Shown here: positions 35,501 through 49,125 of the stretch, in pieces
Position numbering within the stretch: position 1 is the stretch's first letter
How the letters are laid out: each line of letters starts with the position of its first letter
Source of the DNA: Baylisascaris procyonis
Taxonomy: Eukaryota > Nematoda > Chromadorea > Rhabditida > Ascarididae
Direction: 5' to 3'
Assembly: GCA_037389465.1 (NCBI GenBank)
Contig: JAZARR010000039.1
Coordinates: 1 to 64,000, forward strand
Length of the DNA: 64,000 nt
Made by a program: the position numbers and the translations under genes
Notes under the pieces: model-generated
What the model was told of the DNA's origin: nothing
Database searches by the model: none
The model's input: only the letters and a program-made list of their open reading frames with translations

Positions 35501-38500
35501 GGTTGCTGTGAAACGTTCGTCAGTTAGCTACCATCTGCAGATAGTACTGATCCATATTTGTTCTCGAGAATCTTGCTTATGGCCGTCACTTAATTATCAT
35601 TGACTCGTACGGTGCCATCTTATTACGAAATACATTTTTGCTGTCTGAAAACTTCACCACCTTTTCAGGCATGGTTTCCACATAAAATTTTATAGACAGA
35701 AATATAAGAAATCTAACAAATAAAATGGTCAGTGCTTTTAATAGTATGTTCGATGAAGCCAAGTACTGTTTCCAGTGCTTTTCCCTTTTTGCCATTGAAC
35801 GTTTGTTAGAATCATCGCTAAATGAATAAGATAACTGTCGCAAACACATGGCGTGTTGATGCACTTTAATAGTATTAATAATTGTCCATTGCATTTTCTT
35901 CGTTCAACAAGGGATAGTTTTACAAGGAACAATCTTCAGGTATTACTGGAGGAGATCCTCTTGCATTGCCGGACTCGTTCTTATCCCTTCGCTAATTAAA
36001 TGGCATCCTTGAATTTTTCTTGTCTCATTTCATTCGGTCGTGCGCTTAGGTGGGTCCCCTAATATATGTGTTACGGGTGAAGTTGCTTTGTGGAATCATT
36101 GATTAGGCCTGAGGCGTCTCAAACAGCACGGCGATCGTTCTTACAATGAAGTGATCTCTATCAATCGATGCATTTGCGATATGCGCTTTATTCGTTCATC
36201 TTAGAATTTCTCGGTCACTTAATCATCCCATATCGTCACAGAAAATGTGAAAAATACAACCACGGCTCTCTGTCGAAAAGTCGCAGTGTTTAGCATGTGA
36301 TATCAAGTAAGTTATTGCAAAACTATTGCATGGTCAGGCGGCCTTTATCAGTCACCAAACTGGTTTGTGCTGTCTCCAAGCCTTGCCACGATCTGGCCAA
36401 GTGGAGCGCCAGTCGCGTTTACCAGCCGAAAACAAGGGATAAAGTTGGCAGTGCAAAAGGCGCTTCAGCTCATATTGGTATACAGGTCATATGAATGAAA
36501 AGGTGCGCTGTTAGGTGATCAGCTTGAAAGCAGCGTCGGCAATGCGAGTTGCTACAGTGCTCGCTCACGTTGCTTTTTGCGAGCGCTGATCTACCCCTTT
36601 GCTCAGCTAACTCATCGGCAGCTGCACACACGCAAATGCTGGCTGTTCTCACTTTATTGTGGGCGAGGAGATGAGCGTCGCTGATATCGAGCGGGGTTTT
36701 TCTATCAACCTTTATTTCCTTTTCCGTTCGCACACCAAACCTTCCTGCTGGAAATTGTTGAAAGCTCGGACGGGGGTGTTATCTTGGATGTGATGGCCCC
36801 AGTCGGCTTACTTCCTTTTCGTCACCTTTCCTTTGGAGAACGGCTTGCACCATGTTGGTCAGGCGATGAACTACTTAAACACGCAGAGATGTGTTCGATT
36901 TTCGTGGCCAGCTCGTTCACGAAGTATGCATATTTCTCTAAACCCTTGTCGTCAGTCTTAGTCAATAAACCAGTTTGCTTCTTCTCGTAAGTCGTAAAAC
37001 CTTGCTGTTCAGTTCATACCGAAACGTTTTGCAAGTAGATGCTCTTTCGAGAAAACTCGTCTCATGCTTTGTCCGCAATTTGTGTGTTCAGAGGTTTGTT
37101 GGACACGGCGTTTCCCCATGTCAGCCTTCTATATTTATGGGAAGAACTAAATTCTCTAAGTCAGTAATGAAATAAGCGAGGCAACAGTGGCTTAATCAAT
37201 GCTGGAGATGTACTTCACCCTGGTTTAAGTACTACTTTTGAGAATAAAAGTTGTTCGGCACGTAGTTTAGCTCCTTAGCACGGTTTTTAAAATGGCTTAG
37301 TTTGCTCCCAAATAATTTTGCTAGATATCAAATTCCAATCAGCCTATGAGGAAAACAGTGGGAATCTTTTTACCTTTCAGCATTACGTTGCAGTCTAACG
37401 AAATCTTTATTCAATCGCAGTTCATGCCAACGACTAGCCAAGATTAACTCCAAAAGTTCAGCTTATCTACCTATTGATTTCCTTCTTCAGTGAGATGCAT
37501 TTCTAATTCTCAAGTCCCTTTATATTACTTTCTGGAATTAGCGCTAATTTGTGCCTACGAAGAATTTTTTTTCATTCGAGTGGAAAACGATTTAAACTCT
37601 CATCATTGATGTTTTTAGTTGTTTTTTTTATACTGAAGGAAAGTTTGGAAAAGATTAGATGGGTATTGCGCTGATGGCGATCATCGCTACAATACTAGTG
37701 CACAACTATGGCCTGAGGTGTATTCACATGATTAACTGTTGGCATTGGTTGTTCAGTCCTCTCAGCGCTCAATTGACCGATACCACAACGCAGTGCCACT
37801 ACTTGCTAGCGTGTGGGGCTTGTTCACGAGGGCATTGGCAGGTGCATTACATCGTCTGCTTTAGCGATGTATACTTGGCAAATCGTTCTATGCTAACACA
37901 CACACATACACGCACGTTCTTGTTTTCAACTTCCGGTCGAGCAGTCGACTGAATGGTGAATTACGTCATCGGCTTCAATGAGAGAGTGTTGAGTGAGGGC
38001 TGCGCCTAAATGTCGCCCCCATAATAGTGACGCCAGTTCACGTTCACCGATGTTGTCTCATTGCTGACGGATTATAGGACGCACCAATCAAATGGCAGAG
38101 TTGTCCAACTGTTAACTCCTTCAAAAATCACGATCGGCGTTTCTTTCATCATCCATTGTTATTAATCGATTACAGAACAAAATTTTCCGAGTATCATTGC
38201 TCTTGTTCATATATTGTAGGCAACCTTTGATTAATTGACTATCATTCCCATGCATGAGCCGTTTTCGACTTTGTTCGCTTTTTTTTATAACTGGCAGTGC
38301 ATAAATCGATTTGGATGTAACTTGGTCGCAGATCTTTTATAGTTGCCTTCATTCTACTTTTTATGATCCTACTTATCCCTCCTTTTTATTTTTCGAGATG
38401 GTTTATTTCGAATAATTTTAGATTACCACTAAGTTATTATGACTATGAAACAATTGGAGTAGAGCAAAGAATATTAGAAATACAGCACAGCACCAACATT

Positions 38501-40221
38501 ATAGAGTCATAAGTGAAATAAAGTATGGGATATATTTTAAAGGTTGCAAATGAATTAAATATTTGATCTGCATACAAGCGCTTGCGTCGCCTACAGTAAG
38601 AAAGAGAATTTTTTTTGCTACGCTGATAGGCATAAACGACTGCATGTGCCTTAGTTCGTAAGTCGGCATTTGCTGTGATGACTGAGTCTAGGCGCACGTC
38701 ACTTAAGGGGACTCATTTGCACTCGCTTATATCATTACCACTCGAATGATCAACATTCGTCGCATGGGAACACATCTTCATTGCTGCCTGGATTTTTCTA
38801 TGATAGTCGTCAACGCTTCACTTGAGTGATAAGCGCACTTCAATGCATTAAATTCATTTCATGTGCTTGATGGCAGATGTTGTCATCGCTGGAAAAGGAT
38901 ATGGAAACGAAAATGGGAAAAAAATTCCAGCTTATCTTCCATGGAGAACGAAGAGTTGCATCTGAGCATTACCATACGAGGATAACAACTGCAAAAGTGA
39001 AAGATTACCAAGTTGATCTGGAACCATTTCCAATGCACCTTTTAGGTCAATCATATTTGTGGGCAACTTGTATCGATCACATATGTATTCTTTGATCAGC
39101 TGACCTGAATAGATCTGATCGCAAATAGCTTCAAGGTGATTTCAGACCTCTTTAAATGCATGTGTTGTAGCTCTATGTGCTTCATAACTTTGTTCATCCA
39201 GGTCATAGCGCCGCTCATCTTTGCAATGTTTTCAGTTTCTTCGAAGACCGGACTTTCGTTGCAAATGTCATTACATTTGATATGGTTATTCGATGTTTTT
39301 TTTTTTTGTGAAGCAGAATGTGTGCAGTGATTCTTATCGAAGATAACCATGTTGTATCACATTGCATTCTGAAGCATGCAACTTTTAGTCTTAACATTAA
39401 CTTCTAGCTCGTTGTATTTATGAATTCAATGCATTCGCAATGCGCCCACATATCCTCATGTGGTGTTTCAGTTGGTATGTATTCGCCATTTGAGATGTAC
39501 GTTATCTTCTTCACAGTTCGTCTTTTTCTTATGTTACGTCACAATGAAAGAGTGCCAGCTCTTTGTTAATGCTGTTTTCGAGAATAATAGCGTTCTTAAG
39601 TACAAATCTATCGAATTAACGGCTAATACGTTTCTTTTATTCATCGATGAAAATATAAAATGGTTGTAGAGTCTGATCTTTAAAAAAACGTTTAGCATTT
39701 GTCTTTTTCCTCCGATGCGTTTCCAAGTGTCACTATAAGGGGAGGGAGAATTACTCGGGAATAGGCGTACTCTCTCATTACTTGTTCAAAATTTATAGTA
39801 AACCGCGCAAGAGCAATATGCACATGAAAAGCAATATCATATGCGCAGCTGATTATATTATTGGCGTCATCAAGCCTAATAGCTGTAAACAGGAGTACCG
39901 TTTTACAATGTTTTCGATTGTTATGCTTTGATTTCCATTGGAAATTTAAGCTCTCTTCACTTCGATTGTTCAGATACTCCAAATATGATTCTGCCTTCGT
40001 TCATATCTCATATCTCCGTCGGTAACCGTATTCATTCAAACACGATGATGCTTCGGCGGCTCTCCTCGTTGCGACATTATTTTGGAACCAGCGATAACTT
40101 CGGACCATAGAAGTTTCAGGATCATACTCGACACAACAATTGCTCTTTGTCGCACAACTTATACTGCTCTTATTAGTGCATCAGTAAGCGTTCGCCGTCG
40201 CTCGCATTGCTACGCCATCCT
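29582..40221. other. Large region without a recognised gene
   Basis: About 10.6 kb before the SLC6 start. Open frames of 132-135 codons occur at 29967-30365 (-) and 33874-34281 (+). Neither has a family motif or paired splice sites, and frames of this length are expected by chance at this base composition. A strong minus-strand donor-like site near 30670 hints at an undetected minus-strand exon (about 30670-30760). GC-richer patches at 36340-36740 and 37650-38080 may be regulatory. Exons short enough to be missed by eye cannot be excluded. Confidence 0.4.
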
Positions 40222-43200
40222 ATGAGCTCCGCGGGAAATTTTCTAAGGGTGCCTGACGAGACCACCCACAGAGCTACCATAAGAAATCAGATAAATGAAG
40301 ATGACGACGAACCAAAATTGAGCTCACGAGTTACCTTCAGCCAGGAATCTGTTGCAATTGAGCAGAGGTATTTATTGCGACTTTCGTGTAGACGTTCACG
40401 TCTTCGTTTCCCTTCTTGTAACAAACAGTGTGTGGCATTCACTTCCTGTCCTCCTTACTTCTGGCAATCCGTTTATGAAAACGTGAACTTTTTCCATAAG
40501 TTTTCATCATGTGCCTTTCTGCAACTTTGTGTTTCGAAGGCACTTAGCAATATGTCTGTTCTAATTGAGTCTATATGCACGTGCCCTTCTGTTCCCCCGT
40601 TTGCTTGCATATTCAATAGTTCCAGCTTTTGAGTCACTAAAGTATAGCTATAAAATTCTTTTTGCTTGACCTACATCATAGGCCGAGTCAGCTCTCAGAT
40701 TGACCTGTCAACTTCAGAAAGAGTTGTAGACACCTAGAATTACGAAAAAAGCTCCATGTAGAAGGGTGTTTTAGGACATGTCGGGCAGCGTTTTGCTTGC
40801 CTCTGCTAGCCGCTTGCTGGAATAGCTGAGTGAAAGTAATTTTCAGCGATTCGAGCGAAGTCGATAAACTAAATGGAGAAACATTCACTGAATATCGTGA
40901 GGTTATGGCGAACGAGGTTAAGAGAGACGGTTGGGATAATAAGATGCAATTCTTCATGGGTGTCATCTCGTATGCTGTTGGATTGGGCAACGTTTGGAGA
41001 TTTCCCTACTTGTGCCAGAAAAATGGCGGAGGTATGATGGTGGATTTCATCTTTCGAATAAAATTAAACAGGCTCCTTTGATGAGTTCATCAGATTATTG
41101 TTAAAACGAGCGGCTCAGGTTGAGAATTCATATGTGGCGATCAGTGGCGATCATAGGCGGCGATCAGAATGAGAGCAACGGATTATGTCAACTATGAGTA
41201 TGTATTTCGCGGTAGCATCTATATTTGTGTTATGCTGCGTAGACATTCCTATTGAATTTACACTCGTATGTTTTATGCTTATATATTTAAACTGGTTTAG
41301 CAGTTCAGCCTCACAAAATGTTGGAAGTCACAGGTAACCAGTAGTTTGCTCACTGTTGCTTATTTGAAAGGTATGAAGCAGTGAAAACTTTTTAGGAGCG
41401 TTCCTCATACCTTACATTATTATGATGGCTGTCGAAGGAATGCCACTTTTCCTTATTGAACTGGGTATTGGACAAAGGCTGCGAACAGGCCCTGTGGGTG
41501 TATGGAACGCAATACACCCATATCTTGGAGGTAATTATGGATTTTCGAAAAATCTACTGATTTATTCATGCCTTCGCGAGAATCTGCTCTAGTTTTTCAA
41601 CCATATGGCTATCGCGATTTCGCTATCAAATGCATCAGAGAGATAGAAAATGAGTGCATCGGTCAAACGAAGGGATTTTTTTAAAGAAAGCCGTTATAGC
41701 AAATATCTATACCAAAAAAAGAATACCTGACGTACAATTTTTCACTGGCTTCTCTTTTCTCGAGAAGTTAATATTTCTGCGAAGTATTATTTCTAAACAT
41801 TTATATATTGAGAAAGCATCTTTGCAAGTAAATCCGTCTGAATCGGCGACACATCAAGCGTAATGCGGGCATCGTTTTCAAATGCACATTATCGAGCGTT
41901 TTATATGAAGTGATCAACGATGTTCGCAATCAACTTCAGGAGTGGGTGTTTCGGCGGCTATTGTCTCCTTCCTTGTTGCGCTTTACTACAACGTCATCAT
42001 CACTTGGTGTATTTATTATTTGTTCAGTTCATTCACAACACAATTGCCGTGGAGCGTAAGTTTCGTGTATGGGAATTTGCAATTTTAGCTTAAATAATTT
42101 CACTCTCTCCTCATTGTATATCTAGCGCTTAGATATTTGAAAGTTCGACGACGAGATAGTGGCGATCGACAAGAAGCTTGTCGCAACAACTTATGAAATT
42201 CCAACGACGACAAAGCATCAAAATTAAGAGGGGATGCTTGCAGAAATGCCCTAAAGAAAACGGTACAGTAGTGAGCGAGTGTGCCGCATCCAGTTCTGCG
42301 ACAAGCTTCTTTTGGAATCGAGAGGCAATCGATACGAGCGAGTAAGTCCTTCACCTGACACCCTATAGATTTATCTGATATAATATTAGCGAAAACAATC
42401 TTTTATGAAAATTTACATCAAACTATACATTTTTTGGACCATTCTACCCTAATTGCTATGATTTATTTATTTCACGAGTACAAGGCTTGACAAGTGGATG
42501 TAGAGACATTCCAATGCGTCAACATCAGAAGCTTCCCAAGGCGCTTTCTTGATAACTGAATTCAAAGAGTAAAATGAGTAGCGAGTTGTGCAACGAAGAT
42601 ACGAATGGTGAATTAAAGCATCATGCCTCTTCTATGCTCAATTTTCGAAGCGTTGATAAAACCTTTTCTGCTTTATTATCTCTCAGCTATACATAAATTG
42701 TCTTCAAATGTTTGGATTTTGGTCTAAACAACGTGCTTCTGCAGTAATGAACATTCTTTTTTTTTTCTCGCAGGCATATCGTCATATGCTTACTATATAT
42801 TGCCGTCGCTATCATAGGCAATTACTACTATATAAGTATCTCCGTTACGTTTAGCTTCTTATACTACTTCTACGCATTACTTGCCACTGATTCTTTAATA
42901 GAGGCGTGAAACATTTCGTTAGTTTTTTCAACGTCACCACACTTTTCCTTTCCTCATAAATTGCTTCCAAAAGTGGAGAGGTTATTGCTCCATATAAAAT
43001 TTTCGCCCCTGACCCCCTCATTAATCCAAATTCCGCGAGTCCAACGGTGTCCGCAGTGGAACTGCAGCGGCAACTTTTCCTTCTTATGCGTTTTTTTTTT
43101 TCTGGCAGTCTCAATGCAATTTGCTTCTCTCATACATTATGATCATAGTCACCTACAATGCATTGTTATATGATATTTAATAGTCACAATACATATCCAT

Positions 43201-46200
43201 CTCTTATATGCTCTAATTATTTCATTTTTCAATGGATTGAAATTGTTGCAGATCAATTGGTGATTTCGAAGGATTCGTTTATCATATTACAATATCACTA
43301 ATATTTGCCTGGTTTTTGATCTACCTTTGTGTGATGCGTGGCATTAAGAGCAGCGGCAAGGTATGCTATGGATATTATCTCTTGAGGGTGTTTCGTTTTT
43401 ATATAGAATTTTGTAAAATTGCGTGCGCATATATATGCGGTAGTGCGCTGGGAACAGCCAATGGGAACAGCCTACTGATATCTTTACCTCCTACATCAAT
43501 GATATACCTTCTTCTTTATTGTTGCATTGAGCAACCTAAAGGAAAGGGAGAAAGGGGTTTGAATTCATTAAACAGATTCATCTCATTTTTACAGGTGATG
43601 TATTTAACTGCGACATTTCCTTACGTCGTAACGACAGTTTTTCTCGTACGATCGGCGATGCTGGAAGGCGCTACAGACGGTCTGAAGTATATGCTGACTC
43701 CGGACGTAAATAATTTCACCAAAATTCTACTTGTATTGTGCCACATGATCCCTTCTCTCGGTTTTGTGAGAGTCGGCATGGAATGCGTACCAAAAATTTC
43801 TAAACAGAACATCGCTTACATTAGATTTCTGAATCTAAACTAGCCTAACATTATGTACCGATCCTTCCAAGCCCCTAGAATGTAATCTGGGGATTGCTTC
43901 TTAGATGAGGAAGACTTTATTATCAGGCCATCGTTGCTTTCATAATTTCTCATCTGTATCGTCCACTATTTGGAGTTAATTCCAGGATCCTTTAAAATGT
44001 AATCGGCTACATTCATTTTTCCACTTACCTTAACATCCTGTATTGTTCATAACTTGGAGTGATGCGAGAAAGTAGTAGTGATTTGTATCTTCACCATCGT
44101 TAAGGTTCGTTTCAGCTGAGTCGCCTTTTGGATCCCAACGTATGGCTTGAAGCAGCGACGCAAATTTTTTACAGTATGGGACTTGGATTCGGTGGTAAGT
44201 TCACAATATCTGTTAAGTACAGAAATTATAATAAACGAATCATTAATTCGATGAACAAACGCCACCCTCCCTGCACTCAAAAAAAAAACTGGTGGTCGGT
44301 CAATGAAAGGGATTTGTGATGGATGTCTTTTAGATCTTTGACATTTCAGGTGGGTAGAAGAATTTGACGTTTCATAGAATTTGACATTTCACGTGGATGA
44401 ACCATTTTAAGCTGATGACCTTTAGCATCTTTCGCCGCTGTTTTCCTCTCACTCCCACCCACGTTCGATATCAAATTTGAGCCCTTATGGCGTTCATTAA
44501 TTTTTCGGCGCCCATCCTTGAGAACTCGACTCACTCCCAGGAGTAATTAGACAAGATTATATTGGAAAGTCCATCTTTGTTCCACCCTGTTTCGACTACA
44601 GAAGTTGATGTCATCGTGATCTATAAGTCTTTCTGTATTTAAAGCGCGACGCTTCACTTCCTGGATAAGCTGACAAACAATGGACTGTGGTGTATTGCGG
44701 CAAAAAATAGGCCACTGATATCGCCTTTTAGCAGATACTTGCTCACTGAGCGTATGAAGTGGGCTGGATTGCGGCACATCGATCGCAAAGGCACTTTATA
44801 ATCCCAACTCATGTGTTTTAAGTAATAGCACAAAGTTCTGCCGTCTTATGTTTCCTGTCCATCCCCTCCTCCACCCCTCCCCCCTTCTCTCTGAAAAAAA
44901 TATGTAGTGGTAATTTACTTCATTGTTTCATACCAAATATCTCATAATAAAGTGCAAAAATATGTATCATACCAAAGAATACATTGATGCCACCACTCAC
45001 AACCGACGCTACTAAACTTGTTAGAAAAAAACAAGTTATGTGATGATTATTGATGAGTTAATTGCAGTTAATATGGTGGTACTGCTTATGCTTGCCAGTT
45101 AAGTAGCTGTATACTATACACAAAGCAAAAGAATGTTCAAAATAGTTGAGCAAACGGATAGTGCAGTCCTCTGTTATATGTTTTAATAAAGCGTGTGTAT
45201 TTATTTGCAGGATTGATCGCATTTGCTTCATATAATCCGATGAAAAATAACTGCAAAAAAGATTGCGTTTTATTATCACTGTGTAATTTGCTTACTTCAC
45301 TTTACACGGCTGTTGTTATTTTTTGTGTTCTTGGATATATGGGTGGTCAAAATTTCCACTCTTGTTTAGATAGGTATGTTTTTTTTCATGCCTCTGTGGA
45401 CGTTGGTTCAAAGAACATACACACTAAAAAGTTCTATGACCATGAGTACTGCATCTAAAGGCTAAAAAATAATTGTGAGAGGAGGAAATAGGTTTCATAA
45501 TTGACTTCAGTCAATCAAATTTTGGAAAAAAATCGTAATTTCAACCGAAAACTTATGTTTTCTAGAATGTGCTGGCAGTTTAAGCTCTTCGATAGGAGGC
45601 CCGTGCGGTAGAATTAAAAGGCTCCTTCTCCCATATATAAGACTACGAAAGACCTTCAGAAAGTATATCCAATCTCTATGACACAACTGTTGTTATCCAT
45701 TACCCCAAAATTTCCGCTACTGAATTTAGTACAAATGGAATCAATTCCCAGGTCACTCGATCAGGCGATGGGATCATAACTTACCTCCACATGATTTCAT
45801 CACTCAGAATTACTGCGGCAACCATCTACTAGGTTTCGATCAATGAATGTTTTTTGCAAAAAAACAAAAAGAAACGAAAATCACCATCTTGTGGTCACTC
45901 GATCCCGATCTTGGGGCTTCGGTACTTGAAAAAGATTTGATGGACATAAAATGCAAGATCGGTCGAAGATTTTTGGAATGTGAGATTCAAAAGGGGGCGA
46001 ATTTTTGGAAAAAAGAATCCAAAATTGCTGAGATTCAAAAACGATCTCGGGAGTGAAATGCTGATCGCTGAACTAGTGAAATTGACCGCTTCGTCGTGTA
46101 TTCATCTATCATTTCACTAGGCATTATTTGAACATTTGTGTGTCATATAACGTTTTGTACAGTTCGAAGATGCCCTTCAAAAGTTGTAAAAATATTGAAG

Positions 46201-49125
46201 GGATATGGCGATGATCCTTGAACTATATCCTGGTCGATTTGCAAGCCTCAATGAGATAAAAGGGAATATCAGCGTCGAAGAGTATGTTCAATGGATGAAG
46301 AATGGCTTCCATATGACTGAGTTTAGTCGACTTGCCAACCACACTCAACATTGCGACTACCACAAAATCATAGCACAGGTAAAACTTATCACAGTACTTT
46401 CCAATAAAAGGGTTTTTCTCGCGAGCAAAACGTGGCAATATAATTCGCTGGTCTCATATGAAAATAATATGTGGAAATGGCACCATTTGATTATTCTGTT
46501 CATAGCAGAGAGGAATATTGTGTTCATATTGAGATTCTTTTTTTCTGCAAGTTGCTCTTCCGAAAGAATGAAAGAATAGCGCATTTTTCATGTTCGTGCG
46601 CAAAATATAAGAAAATGGTTTTAAGGCTGCTGAGGGAACGGGTCTCGCTTTCGTGGTATTTACGGAAGCCATTCTACAATTTCCCTTTCCGCCACTATGG
46701 GCAGTGCTGTTTTTCTTGATGTTGCTTATGCTCGGTCTTGGCTCGATGTTTGGTACTCTCGAAGGAGTTATTACTTCACTTAATGACAGCCGGATTATAA
46801 CACTTAAAAAGCCGGCGCTCACAGCCATTCTCTGTTCGTCAGCATGCGCTATCGGTCTTGTTTTCACGACAAAAGCAGGCCAGGTACGCAACGTTCAATA
46901 TTGCAATGAGGCAGTTCATTGAAGCTGACAGAAAAAAAAACGAATTATTTTTAATGCACGACTTTATAGAAAACAAGAGCAATATCGTTGTTCCTGTTGC
47001 TTTCTAGGTTTTTTAATAACGGTACTGGAATGGCCGAAACAAGGGGGTCTGAGTCTGCATGAACTTGTATAATGAAGCATGAATAGCTTTGGTGTTCGAA
47101 CTGTGTTGATGGGGAAGAAGCCATCCACTACTTCGGTTGTTCGTGAAAGCTGTTTGTTCTCATCGCTTGGTTCGCGCATCGCATAGTGAACACCTAAATG
47201 TTTTTTCTACGAATTTCCGATTTTATCTTCAAAAGCGACATTGTTCTCGCCAATGGATTGGTGCAGTTATGCAAGCTCACCCACTTTACCTACGAAAAGA
47301 GTCATTACTCCAAAATCTTCCTTAGTAATTCTTCCTGAATTAAGAACTTTTTGCTGAAAGAGTCGACTTTGATGAGAAGTTTTAAATCTATGAACAACAG
47401 CTTTTTGCAGTATTGGGTTTCTCTATTCGATCATTTTGCTGGTTCGTACGCGCTTATGGGAGTGGCGTTCTTTGAAGTTTTCGCTGTTATATATGTTTAT
47501 GGTTGGCGACGGTTAGTTGGTGCAAGTTTTATATTTTACATTCAGTTCAAAGATGTGATTCTAACAACTAATGCTGTAAAGTCGCACAATGCTTTTGCAT
47601 ATTGCGGCTTCAACTGGTGCAATCTGCGTCCATTTCCATGAATCTTTTTTAATTTTTATGTAGTTTAACAGGAATAATATACTAGTCACAAGGACACTTG
47701 CTAAAGCTGTGTGCTTAATCGTTGGAACACATTCGGTACTCGTTTGAAGTTTTTTCCCACGTTAGGCTTGTCAAGCTTATTCGTTTGCCATCAGTCCATC
47801 TTTATATATTTTGAGGGGATTTGATTATTGATAAATTTTACTTAAGAATATAATTTTACAACCGGTGATAAAGACATTTCAATTTTGTGAAGAATATCTA
47901 ATGCAATAATCGCTCAAATGTGGAGAAGGCATATTTTGATGCTATCATCAGGTTTGTTCGCGATCTGGAATTTATGACTGAACAAAACATCTCAAAGTTT
48001 TGGATTATCACTTGGCGTTTCATATCGCCAGTTATTATGTTTATCCTTTTCTTTGCCTCGCTGGCGAAATCTTTCACAACATTGCCCACATACTTCGCCT
48101 ATTATAGAGCAGAGGTAAGCATTCTCGTACTTTGTTGATGTGATGGTATCGATATATTTTGAGGCAAAATAAGCATTTTGATAATAATTTCTGCCAACAA
48201 TCACTAAACAGAGAATTTGCAGCGAAAAAAAACGTTAGATAGCAAACGACAAGGTTTAGAGACCATTGTTCTGATGTTGACCTCTCGTTTTTGAATGCTT
48301 CCTTTATCAAATAGATTCTTTGATGATGACGTTCAATAATGAAAGGTTGATGGGGCAGAGAAAGAGAGGGGATGAAATATCAACCGTTGTTGGTTCAATT
48401 GCAGCATGAGTCGATTGGCTTAGAGAGAATTTCAGTTAAGGAAGAACTTCCAAACAAAAAAGTTAACGTTGAGTTATATTCTTGACCATTAAACTTCAGT
48501 ATTATGACGTAAAGTTACATATTACCTAAGCGATACTAAAACTTATCAAACAAGCTGCAGTTTGGTACTAGCACCTCTAAGATGTTCTACTAAGGGAAAT
48601 GAGATTTTTTTTTTTTTGGAAGATAAAGGTAAATACTTGAATGAGAGAAATATTATTTGAGGCGCACCAAAGTGCGACTCCATATCCCGCATGGGCATTG
48701 TTTATCGCATTTTCGATGGTCGCATTCGCAATGGCACCTGTTCCATTTGTATGGTTCATTAGAAAGTTCAAAATCTGGAAGGGTGAGATGGACATACCAG
48801 CGGTAAGTCATCAATTTCGATTTAGCTTGTATGGTCACTTGAATTTCTCCATTAAGCAGACTATTTCTTCCGTATGAAGTAATAAGGGTTCAGCCGATTC
48901 CTGTAAAGGTTCAGCCCAAGTGCGCAACTATGAGTTCAAGTGATGCTCAACGAAATTATAGCTTGGCTGTGACAGCTTATTTCGTAGCGATCAAATCATC
49001 CCTTTGGCTAACTGAACTACATTGCTGAAATGTTGTTCATCCCTCAGCGAACATACAAGGCGGATCGCTGGCAAGATTTTTTCAAACCGTTCTTACTCTT
49101 TTGGAAGGGAACGGTAGTATGGTAG
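40222..49125 (+). CDS. SLC6 (SNF-type) Na+/Cl- -coupled transporter
   Basis: Twelve-TM plasma-membrane symporter for amino acids, neurotransmitters or related solutes. Fifteen exons: 40222-40367, 40847-41031, 41396-41530, 41940-42055, 42244-42341, 43252-43360, 43595-43705, 44116-44194, 45211-45373, 46201-46378, 46626-46883, 47411-47511, 47952-48114, 48662-48802 and 49048-49125. All phases match: 2061 nt, 686 residues. Landmarks: [18 protein letters not shown] (TM1, near residue 90), [25 protein letters not shown] (TM3), an extracellular loop with paired Cys and an NGT glycosylation site, [22 protein letters not shown] (TM6-7), [13 protein letters not shown] (TM8), [32 protein letters not shown] and a short cytosolic tail ending TVVW. 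The TM8-TM11 wording resembles the B0AT/NTT4 (SLC6A15-20) branch more than monoamine or GABA carriers; the substrate cannot be read from sequence. Acceptors at exons 10, 11 and 14 are AAG/AAG/GAG. Confidence 0.95.

Noticed and set aside
42100..42354. Minus-strand 84-codon frame inside the SLC6 gene
   Set aside because: It is antisense to the extracellular-loop exon 42244-42341, which fits the SLC6 family and both neighbouring exon phases.
43316..43843. 175-codon frame read as one protein
   Set aside because: It spans two SLC6 exons and an intron that happens to be open; the splice sites at 43360 and 43595 restore the family sequence.
46164..46200. TTGTACAG acceptor as the start of SLC6 exon 10
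   Set aside because: In the required phase it runs into a TGA near 46207; starting at 46201 (ATTGAAG) keeps the frame and the expected protein.
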